From CAYOEV01 sp964403075 (GTDB lineage Bacteria; Bacteroidota; Bacteroidia; Cytophagales; Cyclobacteriaceae), in NCBI GenBank assembly GCA_964403075.1, contig CAYOEV010000012.1, positions 1 to 64,000 of the forward strand: a stretch of 64,000 nt of DNA. The letters are read 5' to 3'. The notes below the pieces were generated by a model that was given only the letters and a program-made list of their open reading frames with translations, did not search any database and was not told the DNA's origin. The translations under genes and the position numbers were made by a program. How positions within the stretch are numbered: the stretch's first letter is position 1; each line of letters begins with the position of its first letter. Positions 8,214-16,324 of this stretch are shown here, in pieces.

Positions 8214-10406
8214 TTACTCCTGATTTTGGGTCACTTCTTCAATTTTTGAAATGTCGGTACCCAGTCGCTGCAGGTACGCAATGAGTGCAATGATCTCCGC
8301 ATCTGGACTTACGTTCAAGTCCTCCTTCCCGAGCTTGTCGGCAATGGCTTGGGCTTGTGCCTCCGCATGTGCCACCGCCTGTGCATCAAACCCTTCCTCG
8401 TATGGCACGCCAAGGGTCTGCATGGCGCGTACCTTGTTGTCCAGCATGCCCTTATCCCACGACTGCTCGTAAAGCCAGGGGTAAGGTGGCATGATTGAGC
8501 CCGGAGACATGCTGGTAGGCTCAAGCATATGGTAAAAATGCCAACTGTCGGGGTACTTTCCGCCCACCCGGTGTAAGTCTGGTCCGGTTCGTTTGGAACC
8601 CCACTGAAATGGGTGATCGTACACAAATTCTCCTGCTTTGGAGTATTCGCCGTAGCGCTCAGTTTCCGAACGGAATGGACGGATCATCTGGGAGTGACAG
8701 GTATGGCAACCTTCGCGTACATAAATATCTCTGCCATTTAGCTCAAGCGGGGTGTAGGGCAGCACGCTGGCAATGGTTGGCACATTTGATTTCACCAGGA
8801 AAACAGGAACAAACTCGATAATACCTCCAATGGCCACTGCCACGAAGGCAAGTATGGTCAGTCGCATGGGTTTGGCTTCCAATAATCTTCGGTGCCAGTA
8901 CACGCTTTTGTCTGCACGGTAATTCTTTGCCAGTGGTGCCGCTTCTGCCTGGGTTTCCTTGATAAACTTTCCTGAATAGGCTGTTTTTATTAAGTTGTAA
9001 ACCATGAGCAGTGCACCGATGAGGTACAAGGTTCCACCTATGGCCCGCATCCAGTACATGGGTAAAATCTGGGTCACGGTTTCCAGAAAATTTGGATACA
9101 TCAATACCCCCTCAGGCGTGAATTGCTTCCACATGGAACTTTGTGCAAAACCTGCCCAGTACAAAGGCAAAGCATACAAAATGATGCCCAACGTACCTAA
9201 CCAGAAGTGCGCATTGGCCATTGATTGGGAAAAGATTTTGGTACCATACATTCGAGGAATCAGGTAGTACAACATGCCAAATGTCATGAAGCCATTCCAG
9301 CCGATGCCTCCAATATGAACGTGGCCGATGACCCAGTCGGAAAAGTGTGCAATGGCATTCACACTTTTTAGCGATAATAAGGGTCCCTCGAAAGTCGACA
9401 TGCCATAGCAAGTGATGGCGACCACAAAAAATTTCAATACGGGATCTTCCCGCACACGATCCCAGGCCCCTCGTAAGGTGAGCAGCCCGTTCAGCATACC
9501 CCCCCAGGAAGGAGCGATGAGCATAATGGAGAAAACCACTCCCAAAGATTGGGCCCAGTTAGGAAGTGAAGAATAAAGCAGGTGGTGAGGGCCAGCCCAG
9601 ATGTAAATGAAGATGAGTGCCCAAAAATGAATAATGGATAGTCTGTAAGAATAAATGGGTCGGTTGGCTGCCTTGGGAACAAAATAGTACATGAGCCCCA
9701 GGTATGGGGTGGTTAGAAAGAATGCCACTGCGTTGTGTCCATACCACCACTGTACCAGGGCATCCTGCACACCGGCATACCAGGAATAGCTTTTGGTAAT
9801 TGAAATGGGTAACTCGAAAGAGTTGACCACATGGAGCAGAGCGACCGTGACGAAGGTGGCGATGTAAAACCAAATAGCTACGTAAATGTGGCGCTCCCGA
9901 CGCTTAATGAGCGTGCCGATCATATTGATACCAAAGACTACCCAAATAATGGTGATGGCAATATCAATCGGCCATTCCAATTCGGCATATTCCTTTCCGG
10001 TGGTCATCCCCAAGGGTAAGGTAATGGCAGCGGCCAGGATGATGAGTTGCCAGCCCCAGAAATGAATTTTGGATAGCAAGTCACTAAACATTCTGGTTTT
10101 CAGCAATCGCTGCATGGAATAGTACACTGCTGCAAATATTCCGTTCCCGACGAAAGCAAAAATCACGGCATTGGTATGCAGTGGCCTTAATCTTCCGAAA
10201 GTAGTGTATTGAAGGTTGAGGCTCCAAGAGGGTATGACCAGTTGAAAAGCTATCCATAGTCCGACAAGCATACCCACAATACCAAAAACAACCGTAGCAA
10301 TGAGAAACAGCCGGACGATTTGATTGTCATAATAAAAGGTTTCAAGTCCTTTTTTCTGGACTTCAGACGAGGAGGCTACCCCGTCATTTGCAGTTTTTGT
10401 CGCCAT
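8214..10406 (-). CDS. ccoNO: Fused CcoN-CcoO subunits of cbb3 cytochrome oxidase
   Basis: A 730-residue fusion of catalytic subunit I and the mono-heme subunit II. The CcoN part (about 1-500) has twelve-odd helices with the heme- and copper-ligating histidine regions LRPLHTNAVI, YGHNAVAFF, GPHHLLYSSLP and HVHIGGIGWNG. The CcoO part begins around residue 530, with a membrane anchor, then ELNGRDIYVREGCHTCHSQM and later GTGPDL-like RTGPDLHRVGGKYP. It reduces oxygen to water with proton pumping at very low oxygen. I chose the ATG at 10406, because the frame upstream (to 10475) lies in ccoS and reads as non-conserved sequence; this start overlaps the ccoS end by 23 bases. Confidence 0.96.
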   Translation of the reverse strand: MATKTANDGVASSSEVQKKGLETFYYDNQIVRLFLIATVVFGIVGMLVGLWIAFQLVIPSWSLNLQYTTFGRLRPLHTNAVIFAFVGNGIFAAVYYSMQRLLKTRMFSDLLSKIHFWGWQLIILAAAITLPLGMTTGKEYAELEWPIDIAITIIWVVFGINMIGTLIKRRERHIYVAIWFYIATFVTVALLHVVNSFELPISITKSYSWYAGVQDALVQWWYGHNAVAFFLTTPYLGLMYYFVPKAANRPIYSYRLSIIHFWALIFIYIWAGPHHLLYSSLPNWAQSLGVVFSIMLIAPSWGGMLNGLLTLRGAWDRVREDPVLKFFVVAITCYGMSTFEGPLLSLKSVNAIAHFSDWVIGHVHIGGIGWNGFMTFGMLYYLIPRMYGTKIFSQSMANAHFWLGTLGIILYALPLYWAGFAQSSMWKQFTPEGVLMYPNFLETVTQILPMYWMRAIGGTLYLIGALLMVYNLIKTAYSGKFIKETQAEAAPLAKNYRADKSVYWHRRLLEAKPMRLTILAFVAVAIGGIIEFVPVFLVKSNVPTIASVLPYTPLELNGRDIYVREGCHTCHSQMIRPFRSETERYGEYSKAGEFVYDHPFQWGSKRTGPDLHRVGGKYPDSWHFYHMLEPTSMSPGSIMPPYPWLYEQSWDKGMLDNKVRAMQTLGVPYEEGFDAQAVAHAEAQAQAIADKLGKEDLNVSPDAEIIALIAYLQRLGTDISKIEEVTQNQE

Positions 10407-10557
10407 TTTCGGTTGGATTTTCGTCTTCAAATAAAATACGCACAGAAGGTGTGTAATCGTCGTCGTATTGACCACTTCTGGCAGCCCATAAAAAGGCTGT
10501 CAAAAATCCAAAGGCCAGCGCCAGGCTGCAGACAATTAAAATAAAAATGACACCCAT
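10384..10557 (-). CDS. ccoS: cbb3 oxidase maturation protein CcoS
   Basis: A 57-residue frame read from the sequence between ccoNO and ccoI. It starts MGVIFILIVCSLALAFGFL, a single membrane helix, and then has the CcoS core FLWAARSGQYDD followed by TPSVRILFEDE and a short polar tail. CcoS is needed for cofactor insertion (heme b and copper) into CcoN. The stop lies 23 bases inside ccoNO, implying translational coupling. It is the first gene after a 161-base gap that contains an FNR-like operator, so it is probably the promoter-proximal gene of the ccoSNOQPGH unit. Confidence 0.9.
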   Translation of the reverse strand: MGVIFILIVCSLALAFGFLTAFLWAARSGQYDDDYTPSVRILFEDENPTENGDKNCK

Positions 10558-10590
10558 ACATGTGCTTTATTTCACAAGGTTATCATCTTC

Positions 10591-10640
10591 GTAAAGGGTA
10601 CATGCTGAGTGATGACACTGCATTTGCTGATTTTTATCAG
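10591..10640 (-). promoter_or_regulatory. FNR-like operator and promoter of ccoSNOQPGH
   Basis: A perfect palindrome CTGATAAAAATCAG (10640-10627, minus strand) fits the FNR/FixK spacing TGAT-N4-ATCA. Downstream, TACCCTTTAC (10600-10591) resembles the -7 element TAnnTTTG with one extra base. A start near 10590-10592 would place the operator centre close to -42, the class II activator position. The palindrome begins 70 bases before the ccoS ATG, matching the 71 bases at the usp pair. Control of cbb3 operons by FNR-family proteins is established in other bacteria; its use here is inferred. Confidence 0.6.
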
Positions 10641-10718
10641 GGTGGCCGGATAAACGGCGTTTTGATGAATCTTATTCACCTTTCTGCGCAGTCAGGTTTA
10701 CGTGGCCGTGAACATGGT

Positions 10719-13142
10719 TTACTTTATAATTTTTTGGCTCCGCCAGCTGACTGAGCCGGTCACGAAAGCCACGACAGTTACCGAACTAACCGGCATCAGG
10801 ATGGCACTGACAAGGGGCGTGAGCTGTCCGGACATGGCAAAGGAAAGTCCTACGGCATTGTATAAAAAAGATAGACCAAAGGCAACATAGACAATTCGTT
10901 TCACGTCTTTGGTGAAGCGCAGAATGGATGGCAACTGATTGAGTTTTTCGGCCGTTACGATGGCATCGCAGGAGGGGGAGAATTGATGAATATTTTCAGA
11001 GACTGCAATGCCACAGTGCGCCTGTTTGAGTGCGCCCGCATCATTAAGCCCATCACCCACCATCAGCATTTTGTCTTTTGAGTTGCGTACAAACGCCAAT
11101 TTGTCCATTGGTTTCTGCTCAAAATAGAGCGATTCAAAATAAGGAGCCAGACGTTCTTTTTCTGCAGGCTTATCACCAGAAAGCAGGTGAGTATTGTAAT
11201 TTCTTTTTAGGGATTGCAACATGGTGAACACGTCTCTTCGGTAAGTGGAAGGGCAGCGGAAATAGCCAAGGTAGTCACCTTCAATGGCTACGTGTACTTG
11301 CGACTCGGAAGATGAGGGAGTGGCGTGGGTTTGCCCCACCCATTTTGCCGCACCTACCTTAATAGATCGATCGTGTATCCAGGCTTCAAATCCACTACCT
11401 GTGTGTTCCTTAAACCGTTGAATGGGCAGCTTTTCGAGAGATGCCGGAGCATGGGTAAGAATTACCCGGCTTAACGGATGTGCAGAGTTGGCCAGTCCGG
11501 TTTTTAATAAGCGCCATTGGTCTTCATCAAGGGGCTGCTTACCTTCGAAGGTCACCCGTTCACTTTCATTGCGGGTGAGGGTGCCGGTCTTGTCAAACAC
11601 CAGAGACGAAACATCCGACAACTGTTCCACCACGTCGGCATTTTTTAAATACCATCCAGATCTGCCCAACAGACGCATGGCGTGTCCGTAAGCGAAAGGC
11701 AGGCTGAGCGCGAGGGCGCAAGGGCAGGCCACAATCAAGACGGCGGTGGTGCTAAGCCATACCATTTCAGGGGCATACCACTGCCAGTACAAGGCATTAC
11801 CTACAGCAAGTATGAGAATAATGGCCGTAAAATAACTACTGATGCCGTCGATGGCCGTCTGCATCGGCCGGTAGGTTTTGCGAAATACTTCTTGATTCCA
11901 CAGCTGTGTCAGCTCACTTGTAGCCACATTCCTTGTCAACCGGCACTTGATTTGAACTCCTTTTTGTCTACCTCCTGCAAAAAGCGCATCTCCTTTATGT
12001 TTGATTACCGGACTCTGTTCACCAGAGATAAAGCTGTAATCCATGGCGGTCTGTTCATCTAATAGCACCGCATCTGCAGGTAGGATTTCATCGTTGTGAA
12101 TAAGTACCACATCGCCTTTCTGTAATTCCTTTAAGGGGGTAGCCACTTCTTTTCCTTTCACCATTCGCTGGATAGATACGGGAAAATAGGAGGAATAATC
12201 TCTCTCGAATGAAAGGGCCTGATACGTTTTGTTTTGGTACCACTTACCGACTAATAAAAGAAACACAAGCCCACTTAAAGAATCCATATAGCCAGCACCA
12301 GTCATAGACACAATTTCGTAGGTACTTCTACCAAAAAGGGTCACCATGCCCAGTGCAATGGGTAAGTCGATGGTAAGGTGTCGATGTTGAATGCCGATTA
12401 CCGCACTTTTCAGGTAATCCCATCCGGCGTAAAAAAGGACGGGCACACCTAAAAACAGGTTGATCCAACGGAAAAGCACTCGAAAACTTTCTTCCATTTC
12501 GAGGTGAATATCCAGGTATTCTGGAAAGCTCATTAACATGGCATTTCCAAAACAAAAACCAGCTACTGCAATTCGGGCGGTAGGTGATGCGGGTCTCTTT
12601 TGCGATTCTCCATGCCTGCCTACCTGATCCAGTGAAATATCTGGTGTGTATCCCAATTGAGCCAACAATATGGCCAGGTCCTTTAATGTGATGGATTCCG
12701 GATCGTAAGTAAGGGTGAGTTGTTTCTTCACAAAATTCACTTCTGACCGGTAAATGGCTTTGTTTATGGTTGGTAGGTGTTCCAAAAGATAGATGCAAGA
12801 GCTGCAATGGATACCGGAGAGGAAGAATTTAACCACCGCCAGACGCTCTTCTCTGAAAGTCAAAAGATCGCTAACAATATCTGGATGATCCAGAAAGGAA
12901 TATTTTTTCTCCGCCTGGAGATAAGACAATGAGGTGTTTTGTCGAGAGGTAGTGGCAAAGTGGTGGCTTAAAGGTGTACCGCTGAGTAATTCATGAACCG
13001 CCTTACATCCATAGCAGCAAAAAAGAAGATTTCCTTCTGATGCTACAGGCACCCCGCAAGGGTCACCGCAATGGTCGCAGTGGACGATAACAGAAGGTTC
13101 AGACACTCGTAGCGAGATTGTATGCCAATGCGTTAGGAACAA
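10719..13142 (-). CDS. ccoI: CcoI, copper-transporting P1B-type ATPase for cbb3 assembly
   Basis: An 807-residue P-type ATPase of the FixI/CcoI group that delivers copper to CcoN. The N-terminus has a cysteine-rich segment (HCDHCGDPC, then CCYGCKAVHELL, residues 21-52) and an HMA domain with GIHCSSC (110-116). The membrane metal site is CPC (473-475), the phosphorylated aspartate is in DKTGT (517-521), and the hinge is GDGLNDAG. The ATG at 13142 overlaps the upstream usp gene by 44 bases; a GTG at 13106, eight bases before the end of the usp stop, would start nearer the first cysteine motif and is a good alternative. No promoter is visible between usp and ccoI. Confidence 0.94.
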   Translation of the reverse strand: MFLTHWHTISLRVSEPSVIVHCDHCGDPCGVPVASEGNLLFCCYGCKAVHELLSGTPLSHHFATTSRQNTSLSYLQAEKKYSFLDHPDIVSDLLTFREERLAVVKFFLSGIHCSSCIYLLEHLPTINKAIYRSEVNFVKKQLTLTYDPESITLKDLAILLAQLGYTPDISLDQVGRHGESQKRPASPTARIAVAGFCFGNAMLMSFPEYLDIHLEMEESFRVLFRWINLFLGVPVLFYAGWDYLKSAVIGIQHRHLTIDLPIALGMVTLFGRSTYEIVSMTGAGYMDSLSGLVFLLLVGKWYQNKTYQALSFERDYSSYFPVSIQRMVKGKEVATPLKELQKGDVVLIHNDEILPADAVLLDEQTAMDYSFISGEQSPVIKHKGDALFAGGRQKGVQIKCRLTRNVATSELTQLWNQEVFRKTYRPMQTAIDGISSYFTAIILILAVGNALYWQWYAPEMVWLSTTAVLIVACPCALALSLPFAYGHAMRLLGRSGWYLKNADVVEQLSDVSSLVFDKTGTLTRNESERVTFEGKQPLDEDQWRLLKTGLANSAHPLSRVILTHAPASLEKLPIQRFKEHTGSGFEAWIHDRSIKVGAAKWVGQTHATPSSSESQVHVAIEGDYLGYFRCPSTYRRDVFTMLQSLKRNYNTHLLSGDKPAEKERLAPYFESLYFEQKPMDKLAFVRNSKDKMLMVGDGLNDAGALKQAHCGIAVSENIHQFSPSCDAIVTAEKLNQLPSILRFTKDVKRIVYVAFGLSFLYNAVGLSFAMSGQLTPLVSAILMPVSSVTVVAFVTGSVSWRSQKIIK

Positions 13143-13566
13143 TCATTACAGGGGCATTACATGTATGTAAGATCCGGGCGGCGTTACTTCCCACATGATT
13201 ATCTTGACCGTTGCCATTGACGCCTAAAATCACCAGATCTACCGGATGCTCCTGAATGAATTTCAGCAACTCTTCTTCCACAATGCCAGTGGTTACATGC
13301 GATTTGATTGTTGGATGATTGTTTACCACCAAATTATCAACGAACTGTTGCATACGTGATTTGATGTTCACCAAAGAAGCCTCATCCTCCAGGTCAAAAG
13401 GGGCAGGATTGGGGTACACATGAAGTAGAAAGATGGACGACTGATTTCGTCTCCCTACGTGCACGCCAGCCTGTATGGCCCTCCACGCGGCAGGTGAAAA
13501 GTCTGTCGGTATGAGTATATTATGAAACACCAGATGATTCTTTGCGTTCAAAGCTATTTCTACCAT
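13099..13566 (-). CDS. Single-domain universal stress protein heading the cco cluster
   Basis: A UspA-fold protein of about 150 residues with NILIPTDFSPAAW near the N-terminus and the loop GVNGNGQDNHVGSNAARIL near residue 118, a full G-2x-G-9x-G(S)-type nucleotide-binding motif. The first ATG (13566) gives 155 residues with 15 residues ahead of the domain. A GTG at 13530 would start at VFHNILIPTDFS, matching the usual Usp N-terminus. That later start is supported by a promoter element, TAGCTTTG, at 13556-13549 inside the longer form. ccoI overlaps its 3' end, so both are probably co-transcribed. Confidence 0.9.
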   Translation of the reverse strand: MVEIALNAKNHLVFHNILIPTDFSPAAWRAIQAGVHVGRRNQSSIFLLHVYPNPAPFDLEDEASLVNIKSRMQQFVDNLVVNNHPTIKSHVTTGIVEEELLKFIQEHPVDLVILGVNGNGQDNHVGSNAARILHTCNAPVMIVPNALAYNLATSV

Positions 13567-13592
13567 AAAGTTTACGGATTGATGTCAATCAT
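13549..13592 (-). promoter_or_regulatory. FNR-like operator and promoter of the usp-ccoI unit
   Basis: The operator reads TTGATGTCAATCAT on the plus strand (13579-13592), one base off TTGAT-N4-ATCAA. In the minus direction a perfect -7 element TAGCTTTG (13556-13549) follows, its TA 23 bases past the operator edge. Transcription would start near 13542, with the operator centred near -43, about 12 bases before the GTG at 13530. The position lies inside the longer reading of the usp gene and argues against its ATG. The same operator could also influence the divergent kinase gene at 13690. Confidence 0.6.
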
Positions 13593-13689
13593 TAGCTTTA
13601 ATGAGTTTTGTCAGGCGCTTCAGCGTGATCAATCACCTCTCGTTACGTAACTGGTCATTTATTCAAAGTCATTATCCCTGGATATTACA

Positions 13690-15027
13690 ATGGAAATCAC
13701 AAGCGACTTTTTAATGTCCTCTCAAGGTCTCAAATTATTGAAAAATCTCTTCATCAGCTCTGGTGAAGGAATCATGTTCATCGACGCAGGTGGATGTATA
13801 CTTACATTGAATCCTCGTGCAGAGGAAATGTTTGGCTATACGGAGGAGGAATTGCGGGGGGAGCCAATAGAAAAACTGGTACCTGCCCCATTCCGAAAGC
13901 ACCATCAAAGTAAGCGAAATAGCTACCTCAAGGCGCCTGAAGCCCGAAGAATGGGTGCGGGTCGCGACCTCTCTGGATTAAAGAAAGATGGAACAGTTTT
14001 TCCCTTAGAAGTAAGTTTAAGTTACTTCATGCATGATAATGAAGGGATAGTTGTCGCCTTTGTTACGGACATTTCTGTTCGCAAGCAGCAGGAAGACGAA
14101 ATTCGTAATCAACAGGTTGCCCTCGAGCAGCAGACGGAAATTTTGCAACAGAAGGTGAGTGAAAGGACCAAAGAATTGGAGCACATGAATCTTGGTCTCC
14201 AAAGTCAAATCCAGGAACGAAAAATGGCGGAAAAAGCGCTTAAAAAAAGTTTACAGGAATTACGTCGCGCTGAAATTGAAATTGTACAGGCATATGAAAA
14301 AGAGAAAGAATTGGGTGAATTGAAATCGCGATTCGTATCCATGGCCAGTCATGAATTTCGCACACCGCTAACCACTATTTTGTCTTCTGCCAACTTAATT
14401 GCCCGCTATTCAGAGCGCAACCACCAGGAGTCCAGGGAAAAGCACATTGGTCGAATTAGGACGGCTGTTCAAAACCTGACTGCTATATTGAATGACTTTT
14501 TATCTCTGGAAAAGGTGGAATCTGGTAAGATCAGCGTAAATGAAGTACATTTCCACATGAGGCCTTTATGCAATGAGATACTGGAAGAAATTAGGCCAAT
14601 ATTAAAAAAAGGACAAAAAATCAAAGCGGAAATTGAAGATTGCGCGATGATCAGCGATCAACATCTGATCAAAAATATCATGCTCAACCTATTGTCGAAT
14701 GCCCGAAAATATTCCAACGAGGGGGATACCATCTTCTTTCAAGTTCAAGAGGAAGGCCATCAGGTGCGCGTGATCGTTCGTGATGAAGGAATTGGCATAC
14801 CTGAGGATGAGCAGTCAGGACTATTTAATCGTTTTTTTCGTGCCGCCAACGTCACCAACATACCAGGGACCGGACTCGGGCTAAACATTCTGAAAAGTTA
14901 CGTGGATCTACTGGGGGGCATGGTTACTTTTGAAAGTAAAGAAGGATTTGGTACTACCTTTACGGTAATACTTCCGAAAGCGCTAGACAACCCGAATGAA
15001 TCCAAAGCAAAAGATTCTGGTCATTGA
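13690..15027 (+). CDS. FixL-like PAS sensor histidine kinase
   Basis: A 445-residue kinase without membrane helices. The PAS domain (about 12-130) is followed by a coiled coil (about 133-208), HisKA with phospho-accepting His221 (SHEFRTPLT), and an ATPase domain with N box NLLSNARKYS, G1 DEGIGIPE and G2 GTGLGLNI. The PAS aligns without gaps to the heme PAS of FixL: His72 and Arg92 fall on the heme-ligating histidine and the oxygen-contacting arginine (spacing 20). Many non-heme PAS domains share this stretch, so oxygen sensing is a hypothesis. It overlaps the response regulator by 32 bases, so the pair is co-translated, and it faces the usp-cco cluster. Confidence 0.9.
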   Translation: MEITSDFLMSSQGLKLLKNLFISSGEGIMFIDAGGCILTLNPRAEEMFGYTEEELRGEPIEKLVPAPFRKHHQSKRNSYLKAPEARRMGAGRDLSGLKKDGTVFPLEVSLSYFMHDNEGIVVAFVTDISVRKQQEDEIRNQQVALEQQTEILQQKVSERTKELEHMNLGLQSQIQERKMAEKALKKSLQELRRAEIEIVQAYEKEKELGELKSRFVSMASHEFRTPLTTILSSANLIARYSERNHQESREKHIGRIRTAVQNLTAILNDFLSLEKVESGKISVNEVHFHMRPLCNEILEEIRPILKKGQKIKAEIEDCAMISDQHLIKNIMLNLLSNARKYSNEGDTIFFQVQEEGHQVRVIVRDEGIGIPEDEQSGLFNRFFRAANVTNIPGTGLGLNILKSYVDLLGGMVTFESKEGFGTTFTVILPKALDNPNESKAKDSGH

Positions 15028-16048
15028 GGACCAACCCGAAGTAAGAGAGAATATTGCCGAATTACTGGAGTTATCTAATTATGAAGTAGATACGGCTTCA
15101 AATGGTAAGATTGGTATAAAAAAAGCGCTTGACATGCGGCCAGACTTGATACTTTGTGACATCATGATGCCGGAAATGGACGGTTATGAGGTCTTGTACC
15201 TGATGGGGAAAAACCCGGAAGTGTCCGGCATTCCCTTTATTTTTCTTACTGCAAAAACTGAGAAAAGAGACATTCGAAAAGGCATGAACGCCGGTGCCGA
15301 TGATTACATCACCAAGCCATTTGAGGAAATGGAATTGCTGGGGGCAGTGGAGAGGCGACTGGCAAAGTACGAAGCCATCCGTAGATTGAAAAACAACGCG
15401 GAGGAATTCCTGAAGACAGCAGGAAAACAATTGAGCCTGGACGCTTTGATGAAAAACGAGCAAACGAGATCTTTCAAAAAGAAGGATGTCATCTACCGGG
15501 AAGGTGATTATGCCACCTATGCATATTTGGTAAAGCGGGGAAAAGTGAAGACCTACAAAATAAATGAAGATGGAAAGGAATTCATCCATGACATCATCGT
15601 TCCTGGCAGTTTCCTGGGAGAAAAAGCCCTAATCCAAGACCGTGAGCGCACCGAATTTGCCATGGCTTTGGAAGAAACTGAACTGATACTCATTCCACGC
15701 GGCGATTTCAAGGAGCTAGTTTTTAAGAATAATGAGGTTTCCTCTCAGTTTATCAAGTTAATGGCCAAAAGCTTGTCAGAAAAAGAAAAAGAGCTGATGG
15801 AAATGGCGTACAACACCGTGCGAAAACGAACAGCCGATGCCCTCATGCGTCTGCACGATACCTATATGGCTGAGAATGCAACTGCTGTATTCAGTATCTC
15901 CCGCTCCGATCTTGCAGGGATGGTAGGCACAGCACCCGAGTCTGTCATACGCATCCTTTCTGAATTCAAAAGTGAAGGCTACTTAAAAATTATTGGTGGG
16001 CACATTGAAGTCATTGACCCTGAGGCTATCCGGCATATCCAATATTGA
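14996..16048 (+). CDS. Response regulator: receiver fused to CRP/FNR-type DNA-binding protein
   Basis: A 350-residue regulator. The receiver domain (about 5-122) has the acidic pocket ED at 11-12, phospho-acceptor Asp55 (CDIMMPEMDG) and Lys107 (ITKPFE). A cyclic-nucleotide-binding-like domain (about 150-255) and a helix-turn-helix (about 285-345) follow. The recognition helix reads GTAPESVIRILSEF: the Glu and Arg that contact DNA in FNR/CRP are kept, while the FNR Ser is Ile. The FNR-type cysteine cluster is absent, so oxygen would have to be sensed by the kinase rather than directly. It is the obvious candidate to bind the FNR-like boxes around the cbb3 genes. Confidence 0.92.
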   Translation: MNPKQKILVIEDQPEVRENIAELLELSNYEVDTASNGKIGIKKALDMRPDLILCDIMMPEMDGYEVLYLMGKNPEVSGIPFIFLTAKTEKRDIRKGMNAGADDYITKPFEEMELLGAVERRLAKYEAIRRLKNNAEEFLKTAGKQLSLDALMKNEQTRSFKKKDVIYREGDYATYAYLVKRGKVKTYKINEDGKEFIHDIIVPGSFLGEKALIQDRERTEFAMALEETELILIPRGDFKELVFKNNEVSSQFIKLMAKSLSEKEKELMEMAYNTVRKRTADALMRLHDTYMAENATAVFSISRSDLAGMVGTAPESVIRILSEFKSEGYLKIIGGHIEVIDPEAIRHIQY

Positions 16049-16051
16049 TGG

Positions 16052-16234
16052 CTAAGGGTGATACCTTCTTTTGGTTAAAAAATAAAATAAAGGACCAACG
16101 ATCGGTAATAGAATAACTACAGTGAACCAGAATATTTTTTGCTGGTTGGTCAAATTTCCTCCGGAAATGTCCACCATGCCGTAGATGGCCAGGCTCACGG
16201 CAACAATACCTGCAATCAAGCTTAATTCAAACAT
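16052..16234 (-). CDS. Small PLDc_N-type membrane protein
   Basis: A 60-residue protein with two hydrophobic helices (about 3-22 and 34-53), joined by a short loop with NLTNQQKIFW, and ending in LPIVGPLFYFLTKRRY. This is the pattern of the phospholipase D-nuclease N-terminal (PLDc_N) domain found alone in many small Bacteroidota membrane proteins. Function is unknown; catalytic PLD motifs are absent. It converges on the response regulator with three bases between the two stop codons. Confidence 0.75.
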   Translation of the reverse strand: MFELSLIAGIVAVSLAIYGMVDISGGNLTNQQKIFWFTVVILLPIVGPLFYFLTKRRYHP

Positions 16235-16324
16235 GACGCTTTATTTTTGACTAAATGTAGTAGATAAGTGCTGGCGTTTAATTGATATCCCTCATTTAAT
16301 AAGGTGATACATGCCAGCGGTGCG

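Noticed and set aside
10560..10754. Plus-strand frame of 64 codons across the ccoS promoter region
   Set aside because: It overlaps the FNR-like promoter and the ccoI 3' end, and its composition looks non-coding.
13625..13636. Palindrome GTGATCAATCAC near the usp-kinase divergent region
   Set aside because: The half-sites are spaced by two bases rather than four, so it does not fit an FNR-type site; no -7 element stands at the matching distance.
13642..13651. Ten-base palindrome GTTACGTAAC before the kinase gene
   Set aside because: Could be an operator, but a single short palindrome without a second copy or known regulator is not enough.
15098..15589. Long antisense frame inside the response regulator gene
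   Set aside because: Antisense to a gene with intact motifs; composition is the mirror of the coding strand.
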